Positions 51,801 through 63,809 are shown, counted from the stretch's first letter. The stretch: 64,000 bases of DNA from Embiotoca jacksoni (GCA_022577435.1 JAKOON010000007.1:12214926-12278925), one strand, 5' to 3'. The notes: generated from the letters alone by a model not told the origin. Program-made: numbers and translations.

Positions 51801-54543
51801 TGATCTTAACAGGTTGCAAAGTGGGTTCACTTGAGCCCACACACTTAATCAAAGATCCATTTCGAATTAGTTTCTTATCGAGCTTCCTTGCACGCCTTTT
51901 CGGAGACCTGTGATTTACAGAAGATGACGCACTGATGGGAGATTCCCAGTTGGGAGACATTTCAGTTTTGATGAGAGCTTTAGTACGTGTACTATCAGGA
52001 CAATCATCTGTATGGGCTTCTGTTGAGCTTTGGCTTGTGGCCAGTGCATCTTTGAGATCAGTCTCTTCCTCCGCTTTCAGAGCCCTCGTCATCAGTCGGC
52101 TGCTGGCAGGAAGATCCACAGAGTGCTTTTCACTTGAGGTGTGCGGCAGTTCGACACAGCTGTCCAACCATGAATTTGTATCTTTAGATGTCAATTTATT
52201 TTTCAAAATGCCAGAGGAATCACAAGAGTCTGTACATTGGTTCACTTTTTCAGTGCACTTTTTAGCTTTTGTTGATCCATGTTCTTTTGCGACCAGTCTG
52301 TTTATGTCCTGTATTGGAGCCATCGCTGTGCGTTTAGGACGATGCAGCATTGGAACTGAATCCAGGTCAGCGTAGGGTGAGTCCTTTGGCTCTTCTTTCA
52401 GTGCACGCGTTGTTGTATGAAACTGGCCCGCCATGTTTGTGACGGCAGACAATTCTTTTGATCCACCAACTATATGACCAAATATGTCTGACAAACATTT
52501 CTTTTTCTTCTTGCAAGCTTGAGTCTTATTGGCCTGACTTGTAGAGTTTTTGATGAGATGGTGCTCATTTCCGTCGGAGGCCATACAGGGTGAAGGGGGG
52601 CGAGTGGGGTCCACAGACACAGAGGGGGCCTCCTGTGACTTTTCAGCAGAGAGTGGGCTGGGTATACGTTCCTCGCCGTTGACGGATACTGGAAGTCCAC
52701 TTTGACTATTCCTTCGTCGAACAGGGAGCAGATACTCCGTTTCAGCCACACTGACTTTCCACGCAGTCAGCAAACTTTTGGGTATCTGCCAAGAACAGAA
52801 TTCACATTCAAAGGGATGTTCACAGGAAGTAAATATAAGATTAATCTCATGTATTTACCGTATACTTGTAGTCTTTCTCCTTCTGCTTCCCTCTCCGTCT
52901 CAGCACAGGAAGGTCTTCGAACTGATGGCCTCCTTCAAAAGGAAGAACAGCATTCCCTGGGACCCAGGCTCTTTCTATAATCTCCCCAACCGTCTCCAGG
53001 AAATACATCCGACAAGGACGGGGATGTGGAACTGAATCAAAAAAGTAGTCAGCTCATTAACTAACACAATAGAATTCTTGAGGTTGATATTAACCTGTCA
53101 GGTAGGCCTAAAGGTCAAGTTGTGGGAAATAATTTCATGATAAAAATCAATATTTACATGAAACCTCACCTTTCATTTTAGTGTGAGCCCCCTGGTCGGG
53201 GTCACAGGTGATTTGGCAGGGCCACCAGGGCCTTCTGTTGAATTTTGCCCACACCAAATCCCCTTCCAGGTATTTCACTGCAGGAAGAGTCTTTTTCTTT
53301 GGGCTGTTGGACTAATAAGCACAAACAAAATACTTTAATATCTTATGCAGATAATATCACTACTGTTGTCCTAGTAGTCCTATAGTCCTGTCATTTTTAA
53401 ATGGACATTCTGAGTAATAACATATTAAGACACAAGATCCTACCAATATAATATTAAAACTGTTAGGAATGTATATAGTCTGCTCTGTTGGTTGTGAATT
53501 AGAACTTTAAAAATGTAAAAGATCATTAAACTTGTACCCAGGAGGGCAAATAGTTGCACTCATGGCACAGGTACAACAAAATAATAGTTATTTAAACGCT
53601 GAGACTTTCTCCTTTGGAATTCACAACCAAGATTAAATCTGTTACTTTTAGTTGTACAGAAATTGCAAAGTAGGTATTCCAGGCGTTTCAGACTCACATT
53701 GGAGTCGGTGCCAGTCGGTGACATAAGTCCAGGGTCAACAGGCGAGGTAAGTTCACCATCACTGTCTGATTCTTCACCCAAGCTCCACCCATCTCTCATA
53801 GTGATTTCCGGCAGTGCGCTGGGGCTTAGTGTCGGGTTGAGTTCAGATATAGTTTTGGACATTAGATTAAAGACCGTAGGTTTGTGTGTTCTTTTATCCG
53901 CCCCTGAGTTGCATGTGGTCTTACACTCAGTAACAGTTTGACCACGTTTTGGGGAGGGGTGAAAAGGCGCAAGTTCCTCACTACTACCATGCTCCCCCTC
54001 TTCATTCTCCACCTTGATGTCACTGCTGTCAAACAATGTGGACTCAAAATGCAGGAAACCATTTGGGATGGAGGAACATCGCTCGAAGCTGTCGGGACTG
54101 CAAGGAGAGAAACCATTTCTCCTCACGCCCTGCAGAGTCTCAAAAGACTCCACGTCATCGTTGCCTGGAGAAGGAGGCAGCTGGACTGACGGTGCCTCAA
54201 ACTCATCATCATCATCACTGATCGGGCTTGCACAGTGCAAGGTGTTCCGAGGATGGAGGTCCCTTTCTAGGCCAGGTTTGTTGGCTGCAGTGCCCACGTC
54301 CGGCGGCCTCCTCAGCAGACTGTAGCAGTGAGATCGGTCAGGCTGATTGTACCCCAGTGAAGCAGGTTGTTTGAGGCTGGAGGATGGCAGTTGCAAGGCT
54401 GATGGTTGGTCTGATCCTCGCTTCACAATGCCACATTGGTTTCCATAGGAAGTGCTAACAAGGCCATTGCGGGGCCTCAGCTCTGGCTGGCTTGAGCCAA
54501 ACGCTGAGCCCACCCTAAGACCAGGTCTGTATGACTGATTCAT
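42889..54543 (-). CDS. nsd1: Histone H3K36 methyltransferase NSD1, complete coding region
   Basis: Nuclear enzyme making H3K36me1/2; human NSD1 loss causes Sotos syndrome. Twenty-two coding exons: 53698-54543, 53170-53311, 52859-53031, 50949-52785, 50733-50857, 49944-50160, 49742-49845, 49584-49643, 49289-49480, 49068-49160, 48832-48955, 48504-48704, 47223-47402, 46120-46276, 45826-46031, 45615-45727, 45222-45488, 45012-45128, 44724-44865, 44508-44614, 44185-44377, 42889-43667; 2124 residues (human 2696). Domains: PWWP about 300-385; PHD cluster about 1260-1475; second PWWP with GRYRWWPAE about 1480-1550; AWS about 1605-1655; SET about 1655-1785 with GWGLR, EYVGE, FMNHSCQPNCETQKW and ELTFNYN; post-SET CKCGAPNC; last PHD/C5HCH about 1830-1920 with ECPWHQCDICGKEAASFCE. 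That motif separates NSD1 from NSD2 and NSD3. Last exon ends in a long acidic tail. The intron after 44185 is GC-AG. Duplicate status (a or b) is not determinable. Confidence 0.95.
44960..44989. repeat. GT microsatellite in an nsd1 intron
   Basis: (GT)n of about 11 units running into GCGT repeats, close to the donor after the SET exon at 45012-45128. Confidence 0.9.
46095..46107 (+). promoter_or_regulatory. CTCF-like motif in nsd1 intron
   Basis: GCAGAGGGCGCTG matches the CTCF core; it lies just inside the intron after exon 46120-46276. Binding is not shown. Confidence 0.35.
47605..47945. repeat. AT-rich inverted-repeat element in nsd1 intron
   Basis: The left end carries TTTTTGAATTGCTTAACTCAAA and the right end TTAAGTTGAGCAATTCAAA, which pair with few mismatches. 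The AAGTTGAGTTAACTCAA-type words are typical of an abundant fish miniature element. Exact borders are uncertain. Confidence 0.5.
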
Positions 54544-54559
54544 GTTGTCATGCCTACAT

Positions 54560-54778
54560 CCTGTCAAATAAAAAAGAGGCAGGGTTAGACAAGGTAAATG
54601 GGCCATTTAAGTTTATCACTAAATATAGACTGTAAGGTTCATATTGAGACTTGTACACTGTACAATACAAGAGAGCATGCAGACAGAAACAAAGATACAT
54701 TTGGTAAATAGAGCGGCAAAAATATCTTGTCCGACTGAAACCTATGAGGGAACATACCAGCCATGGACTGTGCGCGCA

Positions 54779-54831
<53 letters not shown>

Positions 54832-55350
54832 TAATAAGCCGACATTGCATGGCCTCCATTAGAGGCCAGTCGGACGGCAAAAAACTAAACATACAACACA
54901 ACCGCTGGTCGGCTCCGTTCAAATATTTCATTCACAAACTATTAGAAAATAGCGCCGCTTTGTCTGGTGATTGTGGGTCATGGCGATCGCTGACTAGTAC
55001 AGTCAATGGAGGAGCGCTGGAGCTGTAGAGGTGGTGACACTGAGCCATCACAGAAACACTGAGTGGCTCACACAAACAAGCTACAGCCGCACACCGACAT
55101 AGGAAGCTACTATTAACTCACAAAAAGGGCTGATCGGCACTAAGTTCACTACACTATCAACACGTGGAAAAAGGCGAAAAACTCACCATCTGGAGGTCGG
55201 TCACCGTGAAACCAACAGCGGATCTTTGATAATGTGGCACAAAGCGAGTGTTTTTCTCGGTTTGTGAAAGCAGGTCTGCACAATCCCAGCTGCACCAGCA
55301 CTAGTAGCAGGCCAAGGCACAGCTCTCATTCTCGGCACTTCATCGCCTCA
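54560..55350 (-). promoter_or_regulatory. nsd1 5' UTR: non-coding exon, intron and tiny upstream reading frame
   Basis: A donor (CCAGATG|GTGAGT, exon end 55187) pairs with an acceptor (TTTGACAG|GATG, exon start 54560) 17 bases before the nsd1 ATG. If joined, an upstream ATG ending the first exon opens seven codons whose stop TGA overlaps the nsd1 ATG (ATGA). Even without the join, a three-codon frame (ATG ACA ACA TGA) ends the same way. The start of transcription is probably near 55.3 kb, where the sequence becomes GC-rich. Confidence 0.5.
54771..54831. repeat. CA microsatellite in the first nsd1 intron
   Basis: GCGCACGCGC lead followed by (CA)n of about 23 units with one interruption. Confidence 0.95.
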
Positions 55351-55359
55351 TCAGCGGCG

Positions 55360-57230
55360 GCCCTCTAAAAAACTGTCACCTCAAATACAAAATAACCAGT
55401 AGATCTCCATTACGCTGTAACATCTTAACAGCGGCGCAATTCAGTGTGCCATAACCGGTCCCCTAACAGCCACAGCAGCTTATTTACTACATGATTTTTG
55501 CCTGCTGTCGAAGTGCCCCCGGTTATGTTAAAACAAGCCCAGCCTGACTGTGTTGGTGAGCAGCAACCAATCCGCACGGCTACCCAACCCCCCGTCTGCA
55601 GAGGGCCGTGACACTCACCCTCCACATGCACACTTACACGCACGCACGCACACAATCATAAACATGCACGCGCGTGCACATCCAGGTGAAGTTTCCTAAT
55701 ACTCATTGGTGTATAATAATCGCTATATACACAAATGAATGAATGGCTACTTTTGGACATTTGCCCCATCCCCGTGCGTATGCAGCGTTGTTAAACTTAA
55801 CTAACTGACCCAGGCCTGTGTGTCTGTGGGTAACAGCAGGGAGATCGACAAAAACAAAACGATAACCAATGCGCTAATAACCACACGGCCTTTCCGGTCA
55901 AACCAAACTCCGTGCGCCATGTTGCCGCCATACAGTACTCTTAACATGAGGAAACAGGCCGCCAAGCGCTCAGGAAAATAAAGATAAAGATAGGGGCGAG
56001 CCAGTTTAGTCGAAAAGCGCTGCGTAAAACCGATTCAAAAACGCCTTCGGTCGTCTTGCAGCTTGCCCTCATATAAGTGAGGATTTGGTGCTCGTCTTGT
56101 AAATCAAATGAAAACATCATCCATAAATGCGCAAACTTTGAGAGCACAATGGACTCGCTGCAGTGGGCCAGTGAAGATCAAACAAAGAGAATTCAGTTTC
56201 ATGCCGACTTCACAGCAGAGGAACTTACCTCTCTGTGCAGTTATTTTTTTAAACACATATGGCTTGTTGGCTCGGATCTGTACGTGGTTAATATCTCTAA
56301 GTTTTTTTGTTTTTTTTATGAACGATTATGTGAAATAACCAGACAGATTCGAGTGGGACGTTTTTCATCTTCTACCCTATTAGATAATCTGCATAGCGTT
56401 CACATTAAACCAGGGCTCAAAGGTCTTTTTTAACCAGTTATTCTACCACATATCTGTGCAAGAACGCACAACAAAAAATCATCACATATATGTCAACACG
56501 TCGTTGTTTGATTTAGGGCGTAAATAAAGGTATTATGACAAGGTGATTACTATTGTCTGGGGACACAAGCCCTCTTGTGTCTGCAGGGAGAATTACGTGC
56601 TTTCAATTTGACAAGAAATTGTCATGTGAAAAAGACCACTTATTTCTTTTATTTTGGTTTCACATACAGCACATTAGCATTTATTACACATTTCACAACG
56701 CATTTTTTCTGTTTTATGAAGTCATTTTTTTTTTCCTCACGACCTGTATAACAACATACATGTAAATCGGGAAGTGCTTATCAAGTGAGTTTGGAGATGG
56801 ATACAGGCTGTTACAATACTTCACTATATTTACAAAGTGCAGAAATAACACACACTGTGTTCAAAAGGATATTATGCATTAAGTTTGACCAGTTAAAGCT
56901 AATAAAAAAATGTATTGCATTATTTCAATTTAAGTTATGATGCTGGATTATATCACAAAATAAAACACATATTGGACACCAGGACAAGACATGAAGGACA
57001 AGTACACGTTTACATTTTTATGCTCAGGAAGAAGTTGTTTATGAATGTAGAAAATGTCACAAGAACTTGGCCCTAGTATTGTTAAAGCAGAGTAAGAGAA
57101 CATGTCACAACTCAGACAGACATGGTGCTTGAGAGGAGTAAGGAGAACTTTCCAGTGAGGTTTCACTAACCGATGAATACTTATTTTTTGCTAATACTGG
57201 TAAGTCATTTAAATGCATGCATCTCAGCCG
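55360..57230. other. Intergenic DNA between nsd1 and the C5orf24 homologue
   Basis: GC-richer DNA at 55.4-56.1 kb may be part of the nsd1 promoter. An open frame on the plus strand from an ATG in good context (56149-56433, 94 residues) resembles no family I know. From 56.4 kb on, AT-rich DNA with nothing recognised. Confidence 0.4.
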
Positions 57231-57260
57231 AACTGGAACGACATACTTTTACTTCAGTCA

Positions 57261-57266
57261 TTTATT
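57261..57266 (-). other. Candidate polyadenylation signal of the C5orf24 homologue
   Basis: Minus-strand AATAAA 168 bases past the stop. Confidence 0.45.
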
Positions 57267-57433
57267 ATGAGAGGATGATGAGGATGTCAAACACTGTACA
57301 GTGAGAACTCACAAGTCATTCTAAAAAAGAAAGAAAAAGAAAAAAGTTCTTTGTGCCAACATTTGAGAAAAAATTTTTTCCAAGGCATCCTCTTGCTCAT
57401 GCAACCAAATGTTTTTCAAACACTGCTGCAGAA

Positions 57434-58102
57434 CTATTCGCTGGATTCATCCACTTTGACCCCTGGATCACAGAGGTCTCTTTTCTCCATCATGCTGTAT
57501 GGAAAATGAGGAACATCACAGCTGGTGAAGTCCAGCTTCTTGGGAACACCACAGTTGCTAAAGTCAAGTTTCTTGGCACTGTCACAGCCAAACTCCAATT
57601 TCTTGAGCCGAGCCAGACTCTTGATGCTGCCAGGGGGCCTGCCGGGGCTCACCTTATATCCGGCTGCTTTGGTGGTTCCAAGGGGCCTCCCTGGGCTGGT
57701 TTTGAACCCAGCTGCTCTTGTTGTCCCGAGTGGTCGTCCAGTACTTGTACGGTACCCAGCTGACTTTGTGGTCCCTGATGGCCTCCCTCTCCGCCCAGAC
57801 TTCACTATGCCCTTCTTTTTCTTAGAGCCTTCGGGCTCCAGAGCCTCACCGCCCCTGATTCTCACTGTTTGTGGGTGGAAGTCATTCTGGGGGTCTTGCA
57901 ATTGACATGCCATGGCTTTGTGCATTCCCTGTGGCAAAGGGGCAAGGCCGGTGAGGGACAGCTGCAAACCAGGGTTTGTCGGTGAGGGGTAGAATTTGTT
58001 GGATTGTGTGCTACATAAATCAAAGTGGCTGGCTGGATGGCAGTCTTCTGCCAGTCCACTCATACAATAGTCACTGCTGCTGCTGGTCACTTGGTGCATC
58101 AT
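57434..58102 (-). CDS. c5orf24: UPF0461 family protein, C5orf24 homologue, complete
   Basis: Function unknown; the family is presumed nuclear. One coding exon encodes 222 residues (human 188). The start MMHQVTSSS resembles the human MMHPVASS. Four tandem units begin GRPSGTTK (106), GRPLGTTR (122), GRPLGTTK (138) and GRPPGSIK (154), an exact 16-residue period; each GRP core, flanked by basic residues, is AT-hook-like. A Lys-rich stretch (residues 94-108) precedes them. After the repeats, three KKL[ED]F units (167, 177, 188), absent from the human protein as I know it, lengthen the tail before the conserved FPYSMM. An acceptor ends three bases before the ATG, so the 5' UTR is spliced; its donor (ATGAG|GTACG) ends an exon at 58362. 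The gene lies between nsd1 and atp5po with the same orientation as both. Confidence 0.9.
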   Translation of the reverse strand: MMHQVTSSSSDYCMSGLAEDCHPASHFDLCSTQSNKFYPSPTNPGLQLSLTGLAPLPQGMHKAMACQLQDPQNDFHPQTVRIRGGEALEPEGSKKKKGIVKSGRRGRPSGTTKSAGYRTSTGRPLGTTRAAGFKTSPGRPLGTTKAAGYKVSPGRPPGSIKSLARLKKLEFGCDSAKKLDFSNCGVPKKLDFTSCDVPHFPYSMMEKRDLCDPGVKVDESSE

Positions 58103-58361
58103 ATTCTGTAGGAGTGCAGAGAAATATCAATATTAGGTCAAATTACCACGTGTGCCCTGACAAACATGAACCTAGAGGCATTTTTTTAGTAGCTTATTGG
58201 CCTTTTAGCGTTGCAACATAAAATATAAGTGATGTTAAGGAAAAGCGGGATGAAATATAGGTAGAGTTTGCAGAAAGTACGCCATGCACAAAAATACATG
58301 TGAATGGTTACGGCCGAAACATGCTGAAGTATTTTAAGAAGGTAAAAGGAGCAGTTCGTAC

Positions 58362-58600
58362 CTCATTTGTTGTTGGCTGTCGGGCTGGAAAGGGTTAATT
58401 TCGCATCGTTTACATTTCCCTCCTCTGACATCTTTGTGAGGGCGCTGAACAAACTGCGCCCTGCAGGCTACGAGTGCTGTCTTGAAGCGAGACTGTGATT
58501 TCTGTTGCCTATTTTCATGCTCGGTAAATCCTTTACGCAGAGGTTTAGATGAGAGTGGCAGCCATTTTCGCCCTGAAAAAAAATTAATGAAACAGTATGC
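58362..58600 (-). promoter_or_regulatory. First exon (non-coding) and promoter of the C5orf24 homologue
   Basis: A donor ends this exon at 58362 and the acceptor lies at 58106. GC-richer DNA with the minus-strand motif AAAATGGCTGCC near 58557-58568 marks the likely start region, only about 300 bases from the atp5po polyadenylation signal. Confidence 0.45.
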
Positions 58601-58922
58601 GCCAACCACGCATGCGCAAAACGCTTCCAGGAAACGTAGTAGCAGATCAGTGTGACGCAACGTGGTTCTGCAAAATCAAGATATCAAACAAAGACTCGTC
58701 CCGATGACAATAAAACGTGAACCTCTTGTTTGGATGGAACCAAAATTTTAAATAGACAATATTCCTTGAAATATACACTTACTCTAATTGTAATAATGAC
58801 GCACTTTGGTGTGCATATATGGTCATTATCACTGGTCATTGTTAGGAAGTTATGTGTGTACAAGTGTGGCAGTGAAGCCTATAAAAAATGACAACAAAGA
58901 ACATTCTTCAATTTTTGTAGTT

Positions 58923-58928
58923 TTTATT
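58923..58928 (-). other. atp5po polyadenylation signal (AATAAA)
   Basis: Minus-strand AATAAA 127 bases past the atp5po stop. Confidence 0.6.
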
Positions 58929-59054
58929 AACATCTATATGAACTGAACCACAGACACTGGATTTATGGAGTAACCTCAGTGCTAGAACAGATGGCAATAT
59001 ACATTTATCAGCCTTCCAATGATGGTCGTCTTTGTAAAATTAAGTCCACGGGAC

Positions 59055-61504
59055 TTAAGCTTCCTTCATGAGCTTGGTCAGCTTCTGGACCTTTGTTTTG
59101 GTGGACATGTCCACGTACTTGTCTCCAATACTGACGATCATGCCACCCAGGATGGAAGGATCCGTCTGTGAAGAGGAGACAAATTGAAATTACCAATGAG
59201 GCAGAATTTGTTCATGCTGATTGGTACCAGACTGGTTCTGGTGACCTTTGAATGACATTCAGATAAATTGAACCTGCAGAATAGTTAATTGTGGGTTTCT
59301 GGGATTGTGCATTAGAACTGTACCTTTGTTTCCAGCTGGATTGTTTCACCCTTCTGAAGGAAGCCCTTCAGAGCTGTTTTCAGCTCAGCGAGACTGGGTC
59401 CATCCAAAGGCTGAAATACACAAACATGCATAAATAAGACATAATTAATCCCAAAGCAAGGAAATTCAGTCATAGGGCGATTGTAGTACATATACGGAAT
59501 AAATTGACTGTTTATACAGGGAGACCAGTTTTAAAGTTTGGGAGCATACCTTGCATGTCAACCCATTTCATACCTGAGCAGTAGTGACAGTGCAGATGAC
59601 CTCTCCACGGTGTGCACTCATCATCTTGCTGAAAGCACTGATAACATCACCAGTTTGAGGAAGACGACCATTGTCGGCCAAAATATCTGATGAAGAAAGA
59701 AAAAAACAAGATTCACCAGTTTTCTGTCACTCTGCATTACTAACTTAGTTTTGAGTGGAGAAAAGAGTAGATAATGTGTGACACCATAATAATGCTACTG
59801 TGGGGATGCAATGTGGAGCTTAAACTTGTCCTGTTGAAACATGACTTGCATAGATACAACTAATATTTTAGGGCAAAAACAGAAAAATAGCTGCATAATG
59901 TGAGTGTACTCACTAGGTCTGGGAATTCTTATCTATTTAGAAATTAAGTAAATATCGCACGAGAGGATTTTCTTACTGCGCAACTTCTATCTTCAGAAAC
60001 AGTAAAGGGTTTGTGTTTACCGTTCGACCCAAGTATGCTCAATTTGGCACCTACCATAAAAAAATAAATCAGTGAGTCAAAAGAACCAAACTTCCAAATT
60101 TATAAACAAGGCGTGTTTATGTACATTAACAATGCTGTGACTCACTACTTAGAATGAACAAAACTGAAATATAAAATAATTTGCATGTTGGTTACTATGA
60201 GCAAACTGGAGAAAGCAATGGCATGTAAAATATGCTCTTCACTTTGCCCTCTTAGTAGTGCTGTAATGAAATGTTTGTATCGTACCTGGGGTGTGCTAAT
60301 GGACTAATATCTTTCTATTAAGCATGCTGTTGATGAGTATAACTGAAATGTTAAGAAAGCAGAGAAAGTAGGCTAAAACTCATTTTGTTTTTAACCGTCA
60401 TACGCAAGAACATAATGTACATATACTGTATTTACACAATCTGTCATGGTCTACTACAACGTTATTAAGATAGTGCCATGTTAACACAGAGGCCCAATAC
60501 ATAGCAGCAATGGGGTCACTAAGCTGAGGTCAGTGATCACTCACTGATGAGGTTGATGGTGATGGGTGAAACTTTGGCCTGTGAAAGAACGTCACTGAAG
60601 GCCTTTTTCTTGAGGTTGCGTTTTACATGAGGGTTCATGAAAACACCGGACATTTTGGGGTCCTTGATCATGGCCTGAAAAACAAAACAAAAAAAGGCAC
60701 GCGTCAATATCCCACTGCTTAATTCTTCAGAGATAAAAGTACATTTAGACATCGATTCATGCTGTTAACGTTCATTATAAACGACAGTATCCATATAACC
60801 TTGAGATGAAATGTTAAAGAAGAAAAAAAACAAACAGTTTTTTTACCATCTAACGGCATCAATACTATTAAAAGTAAATTCACCGTGTTGTTGTTGTTGT
60901 TTTTTACTTACAGACACTTTTCCCAGCTCCTGCTCCACTTGGTCCAGTTTGTTCTGCTTACTGGCAGCTGAGAACAGAGCTGTGGCATAACGACCCTCCA
61001 CTCCGTACACCTGGATGGGAGGCTGCGAGGACAGACAGGCGGACACTGAATGACCTCGATTGATTCTGTTGCAATCTTATTGATGATTGATTATGCTCCG
61101 TGCAGTTTGACGTCATTTACCCTGATCAGTTTTGTTGCTGCCGGTCTGACAACAGACGTGCTGAACTGGCGGACCTGGAAGAGGAAAAAAAAAAAAAAAA
61201 AAAAAATCGCATGATCTGAACGCAGATAAACCAAAACCTGAGCTGATGAACTGTTTGACACGCGTTGGACCGGTTACGGTAGAGACAGTTAGCTGGCAGG
61301 CTAACGCGTTAGCAGTCATTCAAGTGCAACGCCTCGTGTGCATTTGTTGGACATTTAGTGCTACCTTCTCGTCACCAGAACGAAAACAGTACTTAAGACA
61401 TGTTATTATGCTCCGGAAATATCGCTGAGAACGGTTATAAAATGGTTGAAACTATCAAAAACAATTGAATGTCTTACCTTCTGTCCTAACATGAGTGCTG
61501 CCAT
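59055..61504 (-). CDS. atp5po: Mitochondrial ATP synthase peripheral stalk subunit OSCP, complete
   Basis: Oligomycin-sensitivity-conferring protein, which caps the F1 head and ties it to the peripheral stalk of ATP synthase in the inner mitochondrial membrane. Seven coding exons: 61478-61504, 61121-61174, 60912-61022, 60545-60674, 59574-59686, 59324-59410 and 59055-59165, giving 210 residues (human 213). The N-terminus (MAALMLGQKVRQFSTSVVRP) is an Arg/Ser-rich mitochondrial targeting peptide without acidic residues. PPIQVYGVEGRYATALFSAA begins the mature N-terminal helical domain, and the last exon carries the family signature ILGGMIVSIGDKYVDMSTK. All introns are GT-AG. A short 5' leader begins near 61.52 kb, with CGCCATTTT-like sequence absent but an AAAATGGC context at the start codon. 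Confidence 0.96.
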
Positions 61505-61529
61505 TTTCTCCTCCAGCTGTCCAGAGTAG

Positions 61530-63400
61530 AACAGCCAACTGCGCATGTGTACTCGAGAGGAAAGGCGTGTGGTTATGGGTAATGTAGTTTTTCCTGTGCA
61601 GCACCTGTGACCGACGGGAGAGAAGCTTCCTCAAGAGGGCCAAAAAAAAAATGCTTAACAGCACTTGTCCATGTCAGGAGGAGAATGCAATGGAAAAAAA
61701 AAAATAAATAATAAAAAAATAATAATAATACAAATAGTTGCGCATTAGGATACTCCTACTTGACAATATGAGTTGCATTTCAAACTAATTTTTGTTATTT
61801 GTAGACTCTAGTAGTCACACTGTTGGGAATTCTCCCAAATTGTCTTACTCCTTTACCCATCCTCAATTAAGCCTTTCTTAATGGGTCAGTTATCGTCTGT
61901 ATTTAGTGCAAAGCCAGAGGCTTTGGGGAGCAAGCCCCTACCAGCCCTCAGTGGTATTACACTTAAAGACACTCCCATATTGGCTTTATCTCTCAGACCT
62001 GAAACTACATCTATTTTTATATATCTATTGTCACACCCAATTGTGTTTAGAGATGGATAACATGATGGTTCCCAATAAATGAAGCCCAAACATTTTGATC
62101 AACCCCTGGTTGCTGGTTGTAGAATACATCATAAACCCCTCCGTGTTAGTGGCTGAGGCATGGAGTGAACTAAATAAATCCATTTCAAATATATTTTTTT
62201 GGAATCTGGTTGTCACGTTCCTATCGTGTTGATTTTTTTTTTTTTTTTTTTCATTTTTCTGATACGTTTTGTTTTAAGTAGTTATTGCTATGATGCTATA
62301 AAAAAAAAGGGTGTGTGATGTGATTGACAGCTGCTATGTCGTGGTACAGTTGTAAGGGTGGGACCTGTTTCACATTTGCCCTTATCAATCATGAAACGTT
62401 AGTAAAAGTATTTAGTAAAAAGTGCAAAATTGAAATTCACGGGCAAATCATAGGCCTTTGAAGGGACAAATATCTGCGGCCTTCTTGAATAAGAAACGAC
62501 TTCTGAATAAAAGCTGCTTCAACTTCTCAGCTGTCATTTCTGTCTGTGTGTCTCTCTCTAAGGTCCACTTTTCAGGGGAGGTTTTAAAAGAAATCAAATA
62601 TTCACTTAATTGTGACTTGGCCTTGAGCTGTCCACTAACCTAGTTTGACCCTACCTGCTTGCTAACCAGGTCAATGTACTCATGGATGAGCATCAACAGT
62701 GCTAAAATGCAATATGTGATGTGTATATGAGGAAAAACGCTATCATTTCTGACAATCGCATCACCAGGCTATGAAAACATATACTTTATATTAGAAGGAA
62801 ACATGAAAGAAATGAAAGTTAGACAGATTTAAGCACCAGAAAAAAATAAATAAATAAATAAAAATCAAGAAAGTGCAGTGGTGCAGTTAGAGGTCACTTT
62901 GTCGTTATACTTCAACTTTTCTGCTTTCTGCTTACCATCTCAAAGCTACATTTATTTTCACTTCACTTTGTAAAAAAAAAACTAAAAACCTCAGACAACA
63001 TAAACAAAGTCATAAACCAGATATTACCAATAATGTGCAACCCCTTGTCCTTCTAGCACCTGCCACTGTAGGCTGAATATGAAAAGTCTGCCACAAGTGT
63101 TGAATGGTAAATGTGGTTTCCATAACAAGATTTAATTGAACTGTGTAGCACCTCTGTTATATAACAAAGACTAGATGGATGACGGCTGTGGTTTATACCG
63201 TCGTCCACCCGGTGGTCCTGACTGATGCAGGTTGTGTCCAGCAGAGGCGCTGTTCAGCAAACAATTCAACTTTTAAATCACAGTCACGGTCACAGCAAGC
63301 TAATGTAATTTAAAATAAAGACTAAATCATTATTGTTTCGCCACTGGGACAAACTAAAGTAAACTTATTTAGTGATTTTTTTATTTATTTTTTTCCCCAG
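61530..63400. other. Intergenic DNA between atp5po and ppp2ca
   Basis: No gene recognised. AT-rich, with a T run of about 22 bases near 62230-62252 and an AAAT/TAAA simple run near 62843-62865. Divergent genes start at both ends, so both promoters face this gap. Confidence 0.5.
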
Positions 63401-63409
63401 CCGTTAAAA

Positions 63410-63649
63410 GCCTGTTTATGATGCGATGACGTAGCAGCGGTTTGTTGACCAGCCTCTCTCTCTGTCTCTCTGTCTCTCTCTCTAACGGTAACTGGGTGAC
63501 CTTGATCCGATCACAAGGACAAGAGCGTCATTGTTTCTGTCTCAGGTGAAATAAAGACTTCAGTCGACACCAAACTGCAGGGACACAGGACAGGTGGCGC
63601 ATCCGTTCTCCCGGTGCACGCACACACAAGCGCACACATATACACACAT

Positions 63650-63683
<34 letters not shown>

Positions 63684-63809
63684 CGAGGAAGAAGCTGCGA
63701 ATGACGAGGGCGCTTGCTTGAGAAGACTTCAGCGGGACGAGAGGTTTTCCTGAGGATTTTTTTTTTTTTTAAAAAGCTGGTCGGCTCGCTAGCTGACGGC
63801 GAACCAGGC
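63410..63809 (+). promoter_or_regulatory. ppp2ca promoter and 5' UTR, with CT and CA repeats
   Basis: CGATGACGTAGC at 63424-63433 contains a CRE-like TGACGTA core, a known feature of PP2A catalytic gene promoters. A CT-rich run spans 63453-63482 and a (CA)n run 63617-63682; the latter would lie in or near the 5' UTR. The start site itself is not defined. Confidence 0.4.
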
